Positions 11,901-22,362 of a DNA stretch of 64,000 nucleotides are shown here, one piece after another. The first letter of the stretch is position 1. The number at the start of each line of letters is the position of its first letter. The DNA is from Tetraselmis striata (lineage: Eukaryota; Chlorophyta; Chlorodendrophyceae; Chlorodendrales; Chlorodendraceae). Where the stretch lies: positions 43,501-107,500 of the forward strand of contig VCJN01000175.1 in assembly GCA_006384855.1 (NCBI GenBank), read 5' to 3'. The position numbers and the translations under genes were made by a program. The notes under the pieces were generated by a model. It was not told the DNA's origin. It did not search any database and saw only the letters and a program-made list of their open reading frames with translations.

Positions 11901-14900
11901 GCCAGCCCCGCCTGTTTCTGCGCGCGTCCTACGTTGCATTGTATATATAAATATATACATACGTACATGTCCTGCTCCGAAACCAGCCCACATGTCTTTT
12001 ACGCCGGGTGGATGCATGGGCATCCGGCGTCCGATGCACCCGAAGCATTTGCAGCACGCTACTCTACGCACCGCCAATGCACTCCGCCAGCCCCGCCTCC
12101 ATCCGCGTCGGAACCGGTAGTAAGTGTTGTTGTGTGCGCACATCATGACAACATTACACGGCGGGAATTGCAATTACCGGCGGATAATGTGAAGACAGTT
12201 TCGCAATCGACGGAGAATGAGGCGGGGCTGGCGGAGTGCATTGGCGGTGCATAGAATAGTGTGTTGTCGGGGTTTTGGCTGCATCGGACGCCGCATTCCC
12301 ATCCATCCGGCACGGAATGTCCGGTCATCACACATTTTTGTTTTACCATAGTGTGAATATTACGCGTCTTTTACGTCGGGTGGATGCATGGGCATCCGGC
12401 GTCCGATGCACCCCAAGAATTTGCAGCACGCTACTTTACGCACCGCCAATGCACTCCGCCAGCCCCGCCTCCATCCGCGTCGGAACCGGTAGTAAGTGTT
12501 GTTGTGTGCGCACATCGTGACAACATTGCACGGCGGGAATTGCAATAATTTCCGGTGGATAATGTGAAGGCATTTTCGAAATCGACGGAGAATGAGGCGA
12601 TGCTGGCGGAGTGCATTGGCGGTGCAAAGAGTAGCGTGTTGCTGGGGTTTTGGCTGCATCGGGCGCCGTATTCCCATCCTTCCGGCACGGAATGTCCGGT
12701 TTTCACACATTTTTGTGTGTGAATATAGTGTAAATATTACGCGTCCTTGTACGCCGGGTGGATGCCTGTGCATCCGGCGTATGACGCACCCCGAAACTCA
12801 CCAACACGCTACTCTACGCACCGCCAATGCACTTCGCCAGCCCCGCCTGTTTCCGCGCACGTCCTACGTTGCATTGTTTATATAAATATATACATACGTA
12901 CATGAACTACATCGAAACCAGCCCACATGTCTTTTACGCCGGGTCGATGCATGGGCATCCGGCGTCCGATGCACCCCAAGAATTTGCAGCACGCTAGTCT
13001 ATGCACCGCCAATGCACTCCGCCAGCCCCGCCTCCATCCGCGTCGGAATCGGTAGTAAGTGTTGTTGTGCGCGCACATCGTGACAACATTACACGGCGGG
13101 AATTGCAATTACCGGCGGATAATGTGAAGACATTTTCGAAATCGACGGAGAATGAGGCGGTGCTGGCGGAGTGCATTGGCGGTGCATAGAATAGTGTGTT
13201 GCTGGGGTTTTGGCTGCATCGGACGCCGTATTCCCATCCGTCCGGCACGGAATGTCCGGTTTTCACACATTTTTGTTTCACCATAGTGTAAATATTGCGC
13301 GTCTTTTACGCCGGGCGGATGCATGGGCATCCGGCGTTCGATGCACCCCAAGAATTTGCAGCACGCTACTCTACGCACCGCCAATGCACTCCGCCAGCCC
13401 CGCCTCCATCCGCGTCGGAACCGGTAGTAAGTGTTGTTGTGTGCGCACATCATGACAACATTACACGGCGGGAATTGCAATTACCGGCGGATAATGTGAA
13501 GGCATTTTCGAAATCGACGGAGAATGAGGCGGTGCTGGCGGAGTGCGTTGGCGGTGCATAGAATAGTGTGTTGCTGGGGTTTTGGCTGCATCGGACGCCG
13601 TATTCCCATCCATCCGGCACGGAATGTCCGGTTTTCACACATTTGTGTGTGACCATAGTGTGAATACTACGCATCTTTTACGTCGGGTGGATACATGGGC
13701 ATCCGGCGTCCGATGCACCCCAATTATTTGCAGCACGCTACTTTACGCACCGCCAATGCACTCCGCCAGCCCCGCCTCCATCCGCGTCGGAACCGGTAGT
13801 AAGTGTTGTTGTGTGCGCACATCGTGACAACATTGCACGGCGGGAATTGCAATAAATTCCGGTGATTAATGTGAAGGCATTTTCGAAATCGACGGAGAAT
13901 GAGGCGATGCTGGCGGAGTGCATTGGCGGTGCAAAGAGTAGCGTGTTGCTGGGGTTTTGGCTGCATCGGACGCCGTGTTCCCACCCTTCCGGCACGGAAT
14001 GTCCGGTTTTCACTCACTTAAGTGTTACATAGTGTGAATATTACGCGTCTTTTATGCCGGGTGGATGTGCATGCGACGTCCAATGCACCCCGAAACTCAC
14101 CAACACGCTACTCTACGCACCGCCAATGCACTTCGCCAGCCCCGCCTGTTTCTGCGCGCGTCCTACGTTGCAGTGTATATATAAATATATACATACGTAT
14201 ATGTCCTGCTCCGAAACCAGCCCACATGTCTTTTACGCCGGGTGGATGCATGGGCATCCGGCGTCCGATGCACCCGAAGCATTTGCAGCACGCTAGTCTA
14301 CGCACCGCCAATGCACTCCGCCAGCCCCGCCTCCATCCGCGTCGGAACCGGTAGTAAGTGTTGTTGTGTGCGCACATCGTGACAACATTACACGGCGGGA
14401 ATTGCAATTACCGGTGGATAATGTGAAGACATTTTCGAAATCGACGGAGAATGAGGCGGTGCTGGCGGAGTGCATTGGCGGTCCATAGAATAGTGTGTTG
14501 CTGGGGTTTTGGCTGCATCGGACGCCGTATTCCCATCCATCCGGCACGGAATGTCCGGTTTTCACACATTTGTGTGTGACCATAGTGTGAATATTACGCA
14601 TCTTTTACGTCGGGTGGATGCATGGGCATCCGGCGTCCGATGCACCCCAAGAATTTGCAGCACGCTACTTTACGCACCGCCAATGCACTCCGCCAGCCCC
14701 GCCTCCATCCGCGTCGGAACCGGTAGTAAGTGTTGTTGTGTGCGCACATCATGACAACATTACACGGCGGGAATTGCAATTACCGGTGGATAATGTGAAG
14801 GCATTTTCGAAATCGACGGAGAATGAGGCGATGCTGGCGGAGTGCATTGGCGGTGCAAAGAATAGCGTGTTGCTGGGGTTTTGGCTGCATCGGACGCCAT

Positions 14901-15024
14901 GTTCCCATCCTTCCGGCACGGAATGTCCGGTTTCACACACTTAAGTGTTAACATAGTGTGAATATTACGCGTCTTTTATGCCGGGTGGATGCATGGGCAT
15001 CCGACGTATGACGCACCCCGAAAC
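8940..15024. repeat. Palindromic ~368-bp satellite array, right block
   Basis: Continuation of the same satellite. The first bases complete the monomer cut at 4550, and both halves match the second monomer of the left block, which carries the diagnostic ACACTGCGGG. The half-unit plus TATA-segment variant recurs at about 10,137, 10,683, 11,970, 12,903 (diverged) and 14,204. Spacing is irregular, so the 2.03-kb higher-order period breaks down here. Monomers near 12,500-13,900 are the most diverged, for example with TAA insertions in the central AATTGCAATT motif. No gene is supported. Confidence 0.93.
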
Positions 15025-15050
15025 GGGTGCATCGGACGCCGGATGCCCAT
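14986..15050. repeat. Foldback terminus of the satellite
   Basis: The last satellite arm (GCATGGGCATCCGACG...) is followed at once by an inverted fragment at about 15,025-15,050 (GGGTGCATCGGACGCC). This gives a short near-spacerless hairpin exactly where the array ends. Confidence 0.75.
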
Positions 15051-15640
15051 CACTGTGAGATTCAGATGTGACATACGGGTGACGAAGCACTCCTACTAGC
15101 GACTATTATTTATCCGTGAAGGCTGCTGCTGGTGGCGGCACGTCCATCCAGTTACGTGCGAGTACATCCGGCGTTATTGCCGGCGGGCGATAAATCCTTT
15201 TTGTCATCATTCTGGTAGTCGTACTAGCCCGGTGAATTGTTACATGGCACTGACGTACAAGGTACAAGGTTGTCCGTGTGGTACCGGGTAGTACCGGGTG
15301 GTACCGGGTAGTACGCGATATATTTATTAAGCCGGTACCGGGTATCTAGTACGAACCCGGGCGCGATGGCGAGTGGTCCTGTGGATAACTACGACTATTA
15401 GTACATGGGAGCGCAAATCGCAGCCGTACTATTCGGTAACACTGGGGAATTTTGTGTACATTATAGCTAGTACTGCTGAACGGGCCTGCCAGCCGTCCGA
15501 TCAAAGGTCATCAGATGGGCGGTTTGGCTGCCATGTTTTGCCAAAGAGTGCTCACGTTACATAAATATTCGCGAGGGGGAGGGGGGGGCAGGCAGCGGTT
15601 TGCCGAAGAATGTTTGAATTACAATATTCGCGACAGCTGC
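15051..15640. other. Unique spacer with GGTACCGGGTA micro-repeats
   Basis: No gene was recognised. Positions 15,275-15,360 hold four or five copies of a GGTACCGGGTA-like motif. Sequence near 15,051-15,085 (GTGAGATTCAGATGTG) is the reverse complement of sequence near 21,070-21,095, just before the 24-bp minisatellite, so both may be edges of one repeat family. Confidence 0.6.
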
Positions 15641-15643
15641 CAT

Positions 15644-16016
15644 CGGGGGGGTGGTCCCCCCTCCCCTCACCCCCCCCCCCCCCCCCCCCCCCAGGCGGGA
15701 GCGGCGGGCGGCGGCCGGGGCGGGGGGGGGCGTGGTCCCCCGCCCCGGCCCCCCCACCCGGCCAGCGGCGGAGGGGGCGGGGGGACCACGCCCCCCCCCC
15801 CCCCCCCCCCCCGCCCCCTCCGCCGCTGGCCGGGTGGGGGGCCGGGGCGGGGGGACCACGCCCCCCCCCCCCCCCCCCCCCCCCCCCCCGCCCCCTCCGC
15901 CGATGGCCGGGTGGGGGGCCGGGGCGGGGGGACCACGCCCCCCCCCGCCCCGGCCGCCGCCCGCCGCTCCCGCCTGGGGAGGGGGGGGGGGGGGGGTGAG
16001 GGGAGGGGGGGGGGAA
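15644..16016. repeat. ~370-bp G/C-only palindromic repeat with long C runs
   Basis: Almost pure G and C, with uninterrupted C runs at 15,670-15,692, 15,791-15,812 and 15,861-15,889. The outer parts are mirror-complementary: CCCCTCAC plus a C run plus AGGCGGGAGCGGCGGG on the left, and its inverse on the right near 15,955-16,005. Internal units of about 75 bp (GGGGACCACG, C run, GCCCCCTCCGCCG) repeat in both orientations. Proline/glycine-rich ORFs of up to 227 codons here come from composition and are not annotated as genes. Strong G-quadruplex, i-motif or hairpin potential is inferred. Confidence 0.85.
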
Positions 16017-16017
16017 G

Positions 16018-16194
16018 CTACTGCTTGTTCTTGTTCTTGCGTGCCCGGGGGACCCGCCGCTTCGACGACCTCGCTGCCTCCGCCTCCGCCTCCGACTCCG
16101 ACTCCGCGACCGTCAGTTTCTTACCTCGGCGCTTCTTCACTGGCCTCTTCCGCTTCTTGTCGGCGTCCGACTGCTTCTTGTCGGCGGCGTTCAT
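16018..16194 (-). CDS. Short Lys/Arg-rich ORF with NLS-like clusters
   Basis: A 58-codon minus-strand ORF. Basic clusters (KKRKRPVKKRRGKK near residues 13-26, and a C-terminal KKR-type run) flank an acidic/serine stretch of alternating E and S (residues 31-41). This composition resembles a nuclear-localisation tail more than a complete protein. It starts three bases past the stop of the upstream minus-strand reading frame (16,195-16,437), so it could be the distal exon or shifted end of that decayed gene. The function is unknown. Confidence 0.3.
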   Translation of the reverse strand: MNAADKKQSDADKKRKRPVKKRRGKKLTVAESESEAEAEAARSSKRRVPRARKNKNKQ

Positions 16195-16524
16195 CTAGCA
16201 CAGCTCCTTCTCAGTTAGGGGTGGGCGGGGCAGCGGCGCGTCCGGAGGGAGAACGGCGGCCGTCAGAGTCTTCACCACCCCGGGAGGCTGTGCCGTCGAC
16301 GACGCCGCCATGAGCTTCCTTGCCTTGGCGTCGGGACGCCCCCTGTGCCCAGACGCCCACAACAAGCCACAATCGTTTCGCCTCCAAGCGGCTGAGGACG
16401 CGGCCTCCTCGGCCACCACGAGTTGCGCCGCTGGCACTGTGGAAGCCTTGGTGTTGAGGTGGGCCTTACGGCGCTCCCGGACGAACCTGCGCGCGGCACA
16501 AGTTAGCCACGAGTAGGTGCGTGC
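16195..16524 (-). pseudogene. Minus-strand ORF fragment, unknown
   Basis: The reading frame is open from about 16,524 down to a stop at 16,195, with natural-looking composition (RRKAHLNTK, VVAEEAASSAAW). It follows the 16.5-17.2 kb fragment in another frame, so the two could be parts of one broken or intron-containing gene. No domain was recognised. Confidence 0.3.
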
Positions 16525-17204
16525 TTATGTGGTGGGTGGAGTGTTTTGTTGCGTGCCCACCTTGTCACGCGTTTCCTCATGTCTTTCTCGTTCCCCTCGA
16601 TGCCGGCGGCGGGGACACGCGAGACAACAAGGCCCGCCGCCCAGTCAGGGGCAACAACCTCGCCCAACGCACCTTGCACCGGCAAGTACACGTCGTCATC
16701 ATCTCGTGGCCATACGGCCTGGATCTCTGCACGCATGACAGTGATGGTGTCGGTGCTGGCGCGCGACCTTGTTGAGGAGGACGAGGCAGCCCCAGCAGCG
16801 CTGGAGGGGTCCGTGATGCCGGTGCGATCTGCGGGCGTGACATAGAAGGCCAGCACCCCCTATGGCAGCGTGTACTGCGCGGCCTCGAGTTGTTGTCGCA
16901 GCGGCCCCCCGCCGGATTGGTTCCTAAGCCGGGCTGCAAACTCCTGCAGAGGTGCGCCCCAGGAACCCTTCCTGGCGTCGTCTTCTGAGGGGTAGACCCG
17001 CAGATATGCTGGTTGCGACTTTGCCGCGTGGGCAACCATTGTCTCCACGGACTGCGCCGCGAACACCAGGCAAAAGGGCACCTCTGCACGGGTTTTCTTT
17101 GTGATAACGATGGCTTTTGCCCGGGAGACGAGGTCTGCCATGGCGCTGTGAGCGGTGAAAGCGGGGGGGGGGGGGGGGGGGGGGCGAGGTGGAGGAACTA
17201 ACAC
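16503..17204 (-). pseudogene. Decayed minus-strand ORF with internal TAG, unknown
   Basis: A minus-strand frame runs from about 17,204 (more plausibly a methionine near 17,142, after the poly-G tract at 17,163-17,184) to 16,503, interrupted by one in-frame TAG at 16,860-16,862. The protein is alanine-rich, with segments such as MADLVSRAKAIVITKK and an acidic RDDDDVYLPV. I recognise no family. The uninterrupted frame on both sides of one stop suggests recent inactivation or a missed small intron. Confidence 0.35.
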
Positions 17205-17627
17205 CGCCTTCCGGGGCAGTCAACGACACAGCGGAGGCGAGGAGCAGCGCGCCACTACTATTGGTATGCATGTGAAGGGCTAGTCGGTGCGGCATTGTGT
17301 CGGGGTAATTTCGCAGTGTATATTGTTGAAGCAGCACGGCGTTTTGAATACGTGGTTTCACCGAGTGAATCCGGGATAATATATGCGGTAGGGCGCGCGT
17401 GTACATGTGCGCGACGAATATGCGCACCGGTGTGCGGCAGCGGTGTGCAGCAGCGGTGTGCACAGATTGCAGGGCAGTAGGGCTAATACCTGATATTTGC
17501 TGGCGGCACGCCGCAGATTGCTGCAGCGCTGCACCGTAGGTGCTGCCTTAAGGCATGCTTTGATTGCCTAGATGGCTGCAAACCATTTAGTATGCGGGGT
17601 TGCATGAATCATTAACATGCGCCGGCC
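17205..17627. other. Non-coding spacer
   Basis: No convincing gene is present. A short CAGCGGTGTG repeat lies at 17,436-17,462. Confidence 0.4.
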
Positions 17628-17760
17628 GCCGCGCGTTGGCGCCCCGGTGCCCCGGCCGCGGCGCGCTGCGCGTTGGCGCCCCGCTGCCCCGGCCGCGGCG
17701 CGTTGGCGCCCCGGTGCCCCGGCCGCCGCGCGTTGGCGCCCCGGTGCCCCGGCCGCGCTA
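17628..17760. repeat. 30-bp GC-rich minisatellite
   Basis: CGTTGGCGCCCCGGTGCCCC recurs at 17,634, 17,671, 17,701 and 17,731 (spacings 37, 30, 30). Because the unit is a multiple of three it is open in several frames. No product is inferred. Confidence 0.85.
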
Positions 17761-17913
17761 GCAAAGGAAGTGCGGTTTGTGAAATCGACGGACAGGAGTC
17801 GATTCAAACTCTTATCTGCGGTCGAGAATGATTTGTTATGATATTTGATTATGATTAATGAGGTATTGCCCAGGGAGCTATGGCAGCGAGTTTCAAGCTG
17901 CATGAATCCCTTG

Positions 17914-18450
17914 TCACGTACCATACACGAACCCACGTTGCTTGCCGAGATGCTCCGAGAGATGCGCCCTTAAAGTCGCCGAATCTCTTCCGACGACCAA
18001 CCACAAGGCGCGTCCGTTGGTGTTGGGGTTTCTTGGGTGCTTTGACGCGATGAAAAGTGCACGACCCGTTGTCAACAGACTGTGGAGGTTGTCCATTCGC
18101 GGGAGGGCGGGCCCTTGCGTCAAGTAGGTACTCGGAATCTGCACGCGATAGATTTCCGCCTTGGAGGCCGCCAACAGCTATAGGAGCAAATTAAGGTGAG
18201 TGAACCAAGGCGACATGACAACGACAAAGGGCTCCTTGCCTAGGGCAGCGTTACAAGAGCTAGGGGAGACAGTACACGGGTTTGTACACGAGAGATGCGG
18301 GCGTTCACCTGCCCCCACTGCGGAGATGCGGGTAATCCCACCCTTTACGGTCAATCCGATCTCTCCACCCTCCGCATCTCTTGCTGCTTTGACGTCCGCG
18401 AGGACGTACCCGTCGTCCCCAATGTGGGCCTCCGGGTTCCAGTGCCGCAT
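17914..18450 (-). pseudogene. Repeat-family protein fragment, copy 1
   Basis: A minus-strand frame begins MRHWNPEA at 18,450, is interrupted by TAG at 18,178-18,180, and continues in the same frame to 17,914 with segments IYRVQIPSTYLTQG, ALWLVVGRDSAT and HLSEHLGKQRGFVY. The neighbouring copy reads through the position of this TAG without a stop, so the stop is a lesion. No family was recognised. The MRHWNPEA segment is shared with 49,330-49,507 (+). Confidence 0.5.
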
Positions 18451-19140
18451 CTCTTTCGCCGCCGCCGCCGCTGTGGTTCTCGCTGTCTCGCATACACGAA
18501 CCCACGTTGCTTGCCGAGATGCTCCGAGATGCGCCCTTTAATTAAGTCGCCGAATCTCGTCCGACGACCAACCACAAGGCGCGTCTGTTGGTGTCGGGGT
18601 TTCTTGGGTGCTTTGACGCGATAAGAAGTGTACGACCCGCTTTCAACAGACTGTGGAGGTAGTTCATTCGCGGGAGGGGCCCTTGCGTCAAGTAGGTGCT
18701 CGGAATCTGCACGCGATAGATTCCCGCCTTGTAGGCCGCCACCAGCGGTAGGAGCAAATTCAGTGAGTGAACCAAGGCGACGTGACAGCGACAAAGGGAT
18801 CCTTGCACAGGGCAGCGTTACAAGAGCTAGGAGCGACAGTACACGGGTTTGTACGCGAGAGATGCGAGCGCTCATATGCCACCACTGCGGATATGCAGGT
18901 AATCCTATCCTCTACCTTTAAATTCTCTCCACCCTCCGCATCTCTTGCTCGTCAGTCGTGCCAGCGGTGGCCTCAGCCACCGCCGCTTTGACGTCCGGGA
19001 GGACGTACCCGTCGTCCCCAATGTGGGCCTTCGGGTTCCAGTGCCGCATCTCTCGCCGCCGCCATGGTTCTCGCTATCTCGCATACACGAACCCACGTTG
19101 CTTGCCGAGGTGCTCCGAGAGATGCGCCCTTGAAGTCGCC
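17924..19140. repeat. ~563-593-bp tandem repeat, 2+ copies
   Basis: The segment starting ACACGAACCCACGTTGCTTG begins near 17,926, 18,492 and 19,085. The first two copies run almost full length and the third is partial. Each copy carries the same minus-strand protein segments, with stops and frame shifts placed differently in each, so the unit once contained coding sequence. A related sequence lies on the opposite strand at 48.6-49.5 kb. Confidence 0.85.
18351..18875 (-). pseudogene. Repeat-family protein fragment, copy 2
   Basis: The second repeat copy encodes the IYRVQIPSTYLTQG-LVVGRDSAT segment at 18,542-18,808, then stops early. The GKQRGFVYAR segment is in a different frame (18,351-18,875). 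The frame change marks it as decayed. Confidence 0.45.
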
Positions 19141-19316
19141 GAATCTCGTCCGACGACCAACTTCAAGGCGTCGACAATTGTCACATCTCGCCCCCTCCTC
19201 ACGGCAGTGAGTGGCGCGCAGCAATTGAGAAAGATGATGAGGAGCACCCCCCCCCCCCCCCCCCCCGCCACGCCGTCGACATGGGCAGGACCCGAGCCGC
19301 AGTCCGGGTCTGCCAT
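18905..19316 (-). pseudogene. Repeat-family protein fragment, copy 3
   Basis: Partial third copy. The LVVGRDSAT-GKQRGFVYAR segment lies at 19,074-19,316, and the NWNPEA-equivalent segment follows in another frame. A poly-C tract (19,247-19,266) sits at the same place relative to the family sequence as a poly-C tract in the 48.7-kb relative. Confidence 0.45.
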
Positions 19317-20099
19317 GACGACGGCTTTTGCCGGGCCATTTTACCAGGGGACGAGATTCGCATCTGCCGGTGAGCTTCCTGGACATACTCGTTGCAAACC
19401 CCCCGCAGCTCGTAGTACACAAGCCGGTGGTCTTCAGAGGCCAAGAAGGCCCGCATGTTCACCGTGCTCTCGTCCCTGCCCCTCCCTTGCAGTCTGAGGT
19501 CATGGTACTGCGGATCGTGCATGAGGTGTTAGAGGTCGTTGGCAGACAAGGACGAAAACACGAAACGGGTGGGAAACGAGGCGGGTGTCACCACTCATGT
19601 CGAGATGCGCGACGGTGAGGTGCGCTTAACGCAGGCCACGGCGCCAAGATGAGAGATGCAAGCGAAGATGCGAGTCCGCGTACCGTTGGAGTCGCTCCTG
19701 GGAGAGGGACCAAAGGTGGCACACTGTGAGGCTTAGGGGTGAGGCTGAGGCTCGCCGTGAGGCGAAGGCTGCGAATCTCCGGCCCCGGGCCATAGCGGTC
19801 CGCTTCCATACATGTTGCCCACCGCCCGGCTGCATGGGCCTCATGGGCTGAGTCGTGGGTATTGGCGCCTGAGACACCCTCCTGCCGGGACGCAAGTGCA
19901 TCTGCGGAGAATCTTGCGCCATGGGGGTCACTAGTAGTGTGTCGAGAGCCCTGCTCGTTGGGTCAAAGCCAAGTGCAGCCGCAGATGTCCCCGCCACGCA
20001 CAGGACTCTGCGAGCGGGCAGATGTGCGTTTTGCTCTGCCATGACGGTCTGCCATGCTTTTGTGCAGCGAGAAGCGTTAAGATGCCTCAAAGAATACAA
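19199..20099 (-). pseudogene. Minus-strand ORF fragments, unknown
   Basis: Two successive minus-strand frames, 20,099-19,626 (157 codons) and 19,522-19,199 (107 codons), have protein-like stretches (MAEQNAHLPARRVLCVAG; FLASEDHRLVYYELRGVC) but different frames, and the second runs into poly-C-derived glycines. They may be the N-terminal part of the decayed protein family in the adjacent tandem repeat. The function is unknown. Confidence 0.3.
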
Positions 20100-21094
20100 G
20101 CGCGAGGGAGCTTGCGAGGGGTAGATGAGTGGGAAGCACAGTGGCGGCGTAGCATTCGAGGCCAGAAAAAAACGGTTAGCATGGAAGGGTAGCGACGCAT
20201 CTCGTCAAAGGGCGGTGGACAGGCGTGTAGTACGTAGTGAAGGTTCATTTCACTTAACCACCTCGTACCTCGTACAGTGTTGGCAAGAAAAGGAATGTGT
20301 CAAAGGCCAGCTTCACAGTACATTCGTACAGTGTTAGGCGTAACTCAAATTTGCACCCCCAAATGGGTACAAAAGGGGTACAATATTGAGTTAGGGGGGG
20401 GTGCAATTTTGAGTCCAGAAATGTGCCCATTTTGACTCAATAATCGCCCTTTTACCCCCGCGAGTCAATAAATGTATCCCACAGCCGCTGCCCGCCCCCC
20501 CCCCCCCCCCCCCCCCCCTCGCGCACCGTCCTGCGACCTCGCGTGGATCCCCGCCACTAGCAGCTCGGGGGCGTCGACGCCCAAGTCGGCAGCATTCGCG
20601 GAGGACATTTGGGCAGGGGCCATGAGAACAGCTTGCGGATGCCCGGACCGTCTAGGAGGACAAGGGCCTCCTCCCCGCCGGAACCACCGCCACCGCCCGG
20701 CACTCTCCACAAGTCGAAGCCCACGGCAGTGTGGGCTCGTTCCAGCGTCCACACCGTACACAATGCAGCCCTATGGGCCGCGCGCTGGCATGGCTGTCGT
20801 CCGAGTCAGCCCCCGGCGAGGTAGAAGTGTTGAGCTCACGCGACCATGGTGGTGTACTTGGCGTCTTCGCGCTCCGCCAGCAGGCATGCGGATCCGGCAC
20901 TCTCCGAGCCCGCGTGCGCATTTCAATTTGATGAAATTATGGAAACGAGAAATTCATATAGTACTTTACAGGTCGCGCGCGATAGTCGTCGCTACTCGGT
21001 ATGAAATCCACGTCCCTCGTCCGTCCCGTATCGTCCCCGTATGTCGTCGTTCGTCACCATTAGGGCACACTTAATTCACATCTGAATCTCACAA
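20100..21094. other. Accessory spacer with poly-C tract
   Basis: Holds a 24-base C run (20,495-20,518), a short AT-rich stretch with repeated TTGAGT/GGGGTAC motifs at about 20,345-20,470, and overlapping GC-rich ORFs on both strands. None is convincing. Confidence 0.4.
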
Positions 21095-21095
21095 T

Positions 21096-21590
21096 GAGAC
21101 CGATTTCGTTCCGCTGATGACATACCGATTTCGTCCCACTGATGACATACCGTTTCGTCCCACTGATGACAGACCGTTTCGTCCCACTGATGACATACCC
21201 TTTCGTCCCACTGATGACATACCCTTTCGTCCCGCTGACGACATACCGTTTCGTCCCACTGATGATAAACCGTTTCGTCCCGCTGATGACAGACCGATTT
21301 CGTCCCACTGATGACAGACCGTTTCGTCCCACTGATGACGTACCGTTTCGTCCCACTGATGGAAGACCCTTTCGTCCCGCTAAAGCCAGAACGTTCAGTC
21401 CTACTGATGACATATCGATTTCGTCCCACTGATGACAGAACGTTTCGTACCGCTCATGACAGACCGTTTCGTCCCACCGATGACAAAACCGTTTGTCCCA
21501 CATGACCGGACGATATCGTCCCACCGCTGACAGACCGTTTCGTCACACTGATGACGGACCGTTTCGTCCCGCTGATGACAGAATTATTCT
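21096..21590. repeat. 24-bp minisatellite (~20 copies)
   Basis: A tandem 24-bp unit close to GATGACAGACCGTTTCGTCC plus CACT. The period is divisible by three and the unit lacks stops in several frames, so long repeated peptides (FRPTDDIP, or RFVPLMTY, or ISGTKRYV on the minus strand) are open at once. That argues for a non-coding repeat. Copies diverge most after about 21,440. Confidence 0.92.
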
Positions 21591-21635
21591 TGCACTATCG
21601 ATATAATTATTTCGACCCACTTTAGAGCGACCTTT

Positions 21636-22088
21636 TTGTCTCACATTATGAGACCTTATTTGTATACCGACCTAAGTAATTCATTCTGCCCCTGCCGCCT
21701 TAAAGATTTGGCTACCGAGAGCGAAGTGAAGCTCGTATCGCTCGACACTTTCTGCCGGACGTGGAAGGAAGACTTCCCGGATGTCACCACGCCAAAGGTG
21801 AAGCGATTCAGCCACTGTCCCATTTGCGCGGCGGGCAAAGCACTCAGAGACCAAGCTCGCGAGATTTGCACAAAGGACATGACGCCAGAGGAACGTCAAG
21901 TGCACCGTCAACATCAGCAGCTCGTGAGGCGTCAGGTCAGAGCTGAGCAGAAGGTACACCTCGAGAGAGTGCGCCAGGAACGAAGGGATCTGAACAACGC
22001 CGTCTTCCAGTCGCGCTTTGGCCATGGAAACTTCTTCTTCTTCGAAATTGATAGCATGGACTCCGCGAAGACCCTGCTGCCTCACTAG
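21636..22088 (+). pseudogene. DUF7869-like transposon-associated protein fragment
   Basis: A 150-codon ORF. A TFCRTWKEDFPDV-type segment leads into CPICAAGKALRDQ (a CxxC pair, about residues 66-69), then a long charged helix (about residues 85-122), and ends FFEIDSMDSAKTLLPH. In my recollection this order (SFxxxW, CxxC, coiled helix, IDxMDxAKTxLPH) is typical of the region before and at the start of the DUF7869 core in repetitive proteins of algae, oomycetes and plants. The frame stops exactly where the core should continue, so this is a truncated remnant. Its composition is unlike the flanking minisatellite. Confidence 0.45.
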
Positions 22089-22362
22089 GTTCGTGAGCAG
22101 CCACGTGAGTTTAACGCAGCCACGTAGAAGGACTTGCTTGAGTTGGGGATGCTCAACGAATAAACTATTAGCAACGTCTTGTGGCTAGCTGGCCGATGGA
22201 TGTAATCATCATAATGAATATTGATTTGCCTCATATCTTGTCCCATTTTGGACAAAAATGCTGCAAAACCAACATTGGATATACGTCGCGGCTGGCATGC
22301 ATGCTGATGAATGCTGCACTGCACCCAAGGTCTACAACCCCAAGCTCCATCACCAGTGAGTC
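22089..22362. other. Spacer, no gene seen
   Basis: AT-richer sequence with only short overlapping ORFs. Confidence 0.4.

Noticed and set aside
1-15024. Dozens of ORFs of 60-170 codons on both strands
   Set aside because: They repeat with the satellite period, overlap each other on both strands and arise from a stop-poor palindromic monomer. No domain or codon bias supports them.
15515-16313. Proline/glycine-rich ORFs over 200 codons
   Set aside because: They are translations of G/C-only homopolymer-rich DNA, open in many frames at once.
21096-21590. CRISPR-like repeat array
   Set aside because: Units are contiguous 24-bp repeats without spacers, in a eukaryotic context.
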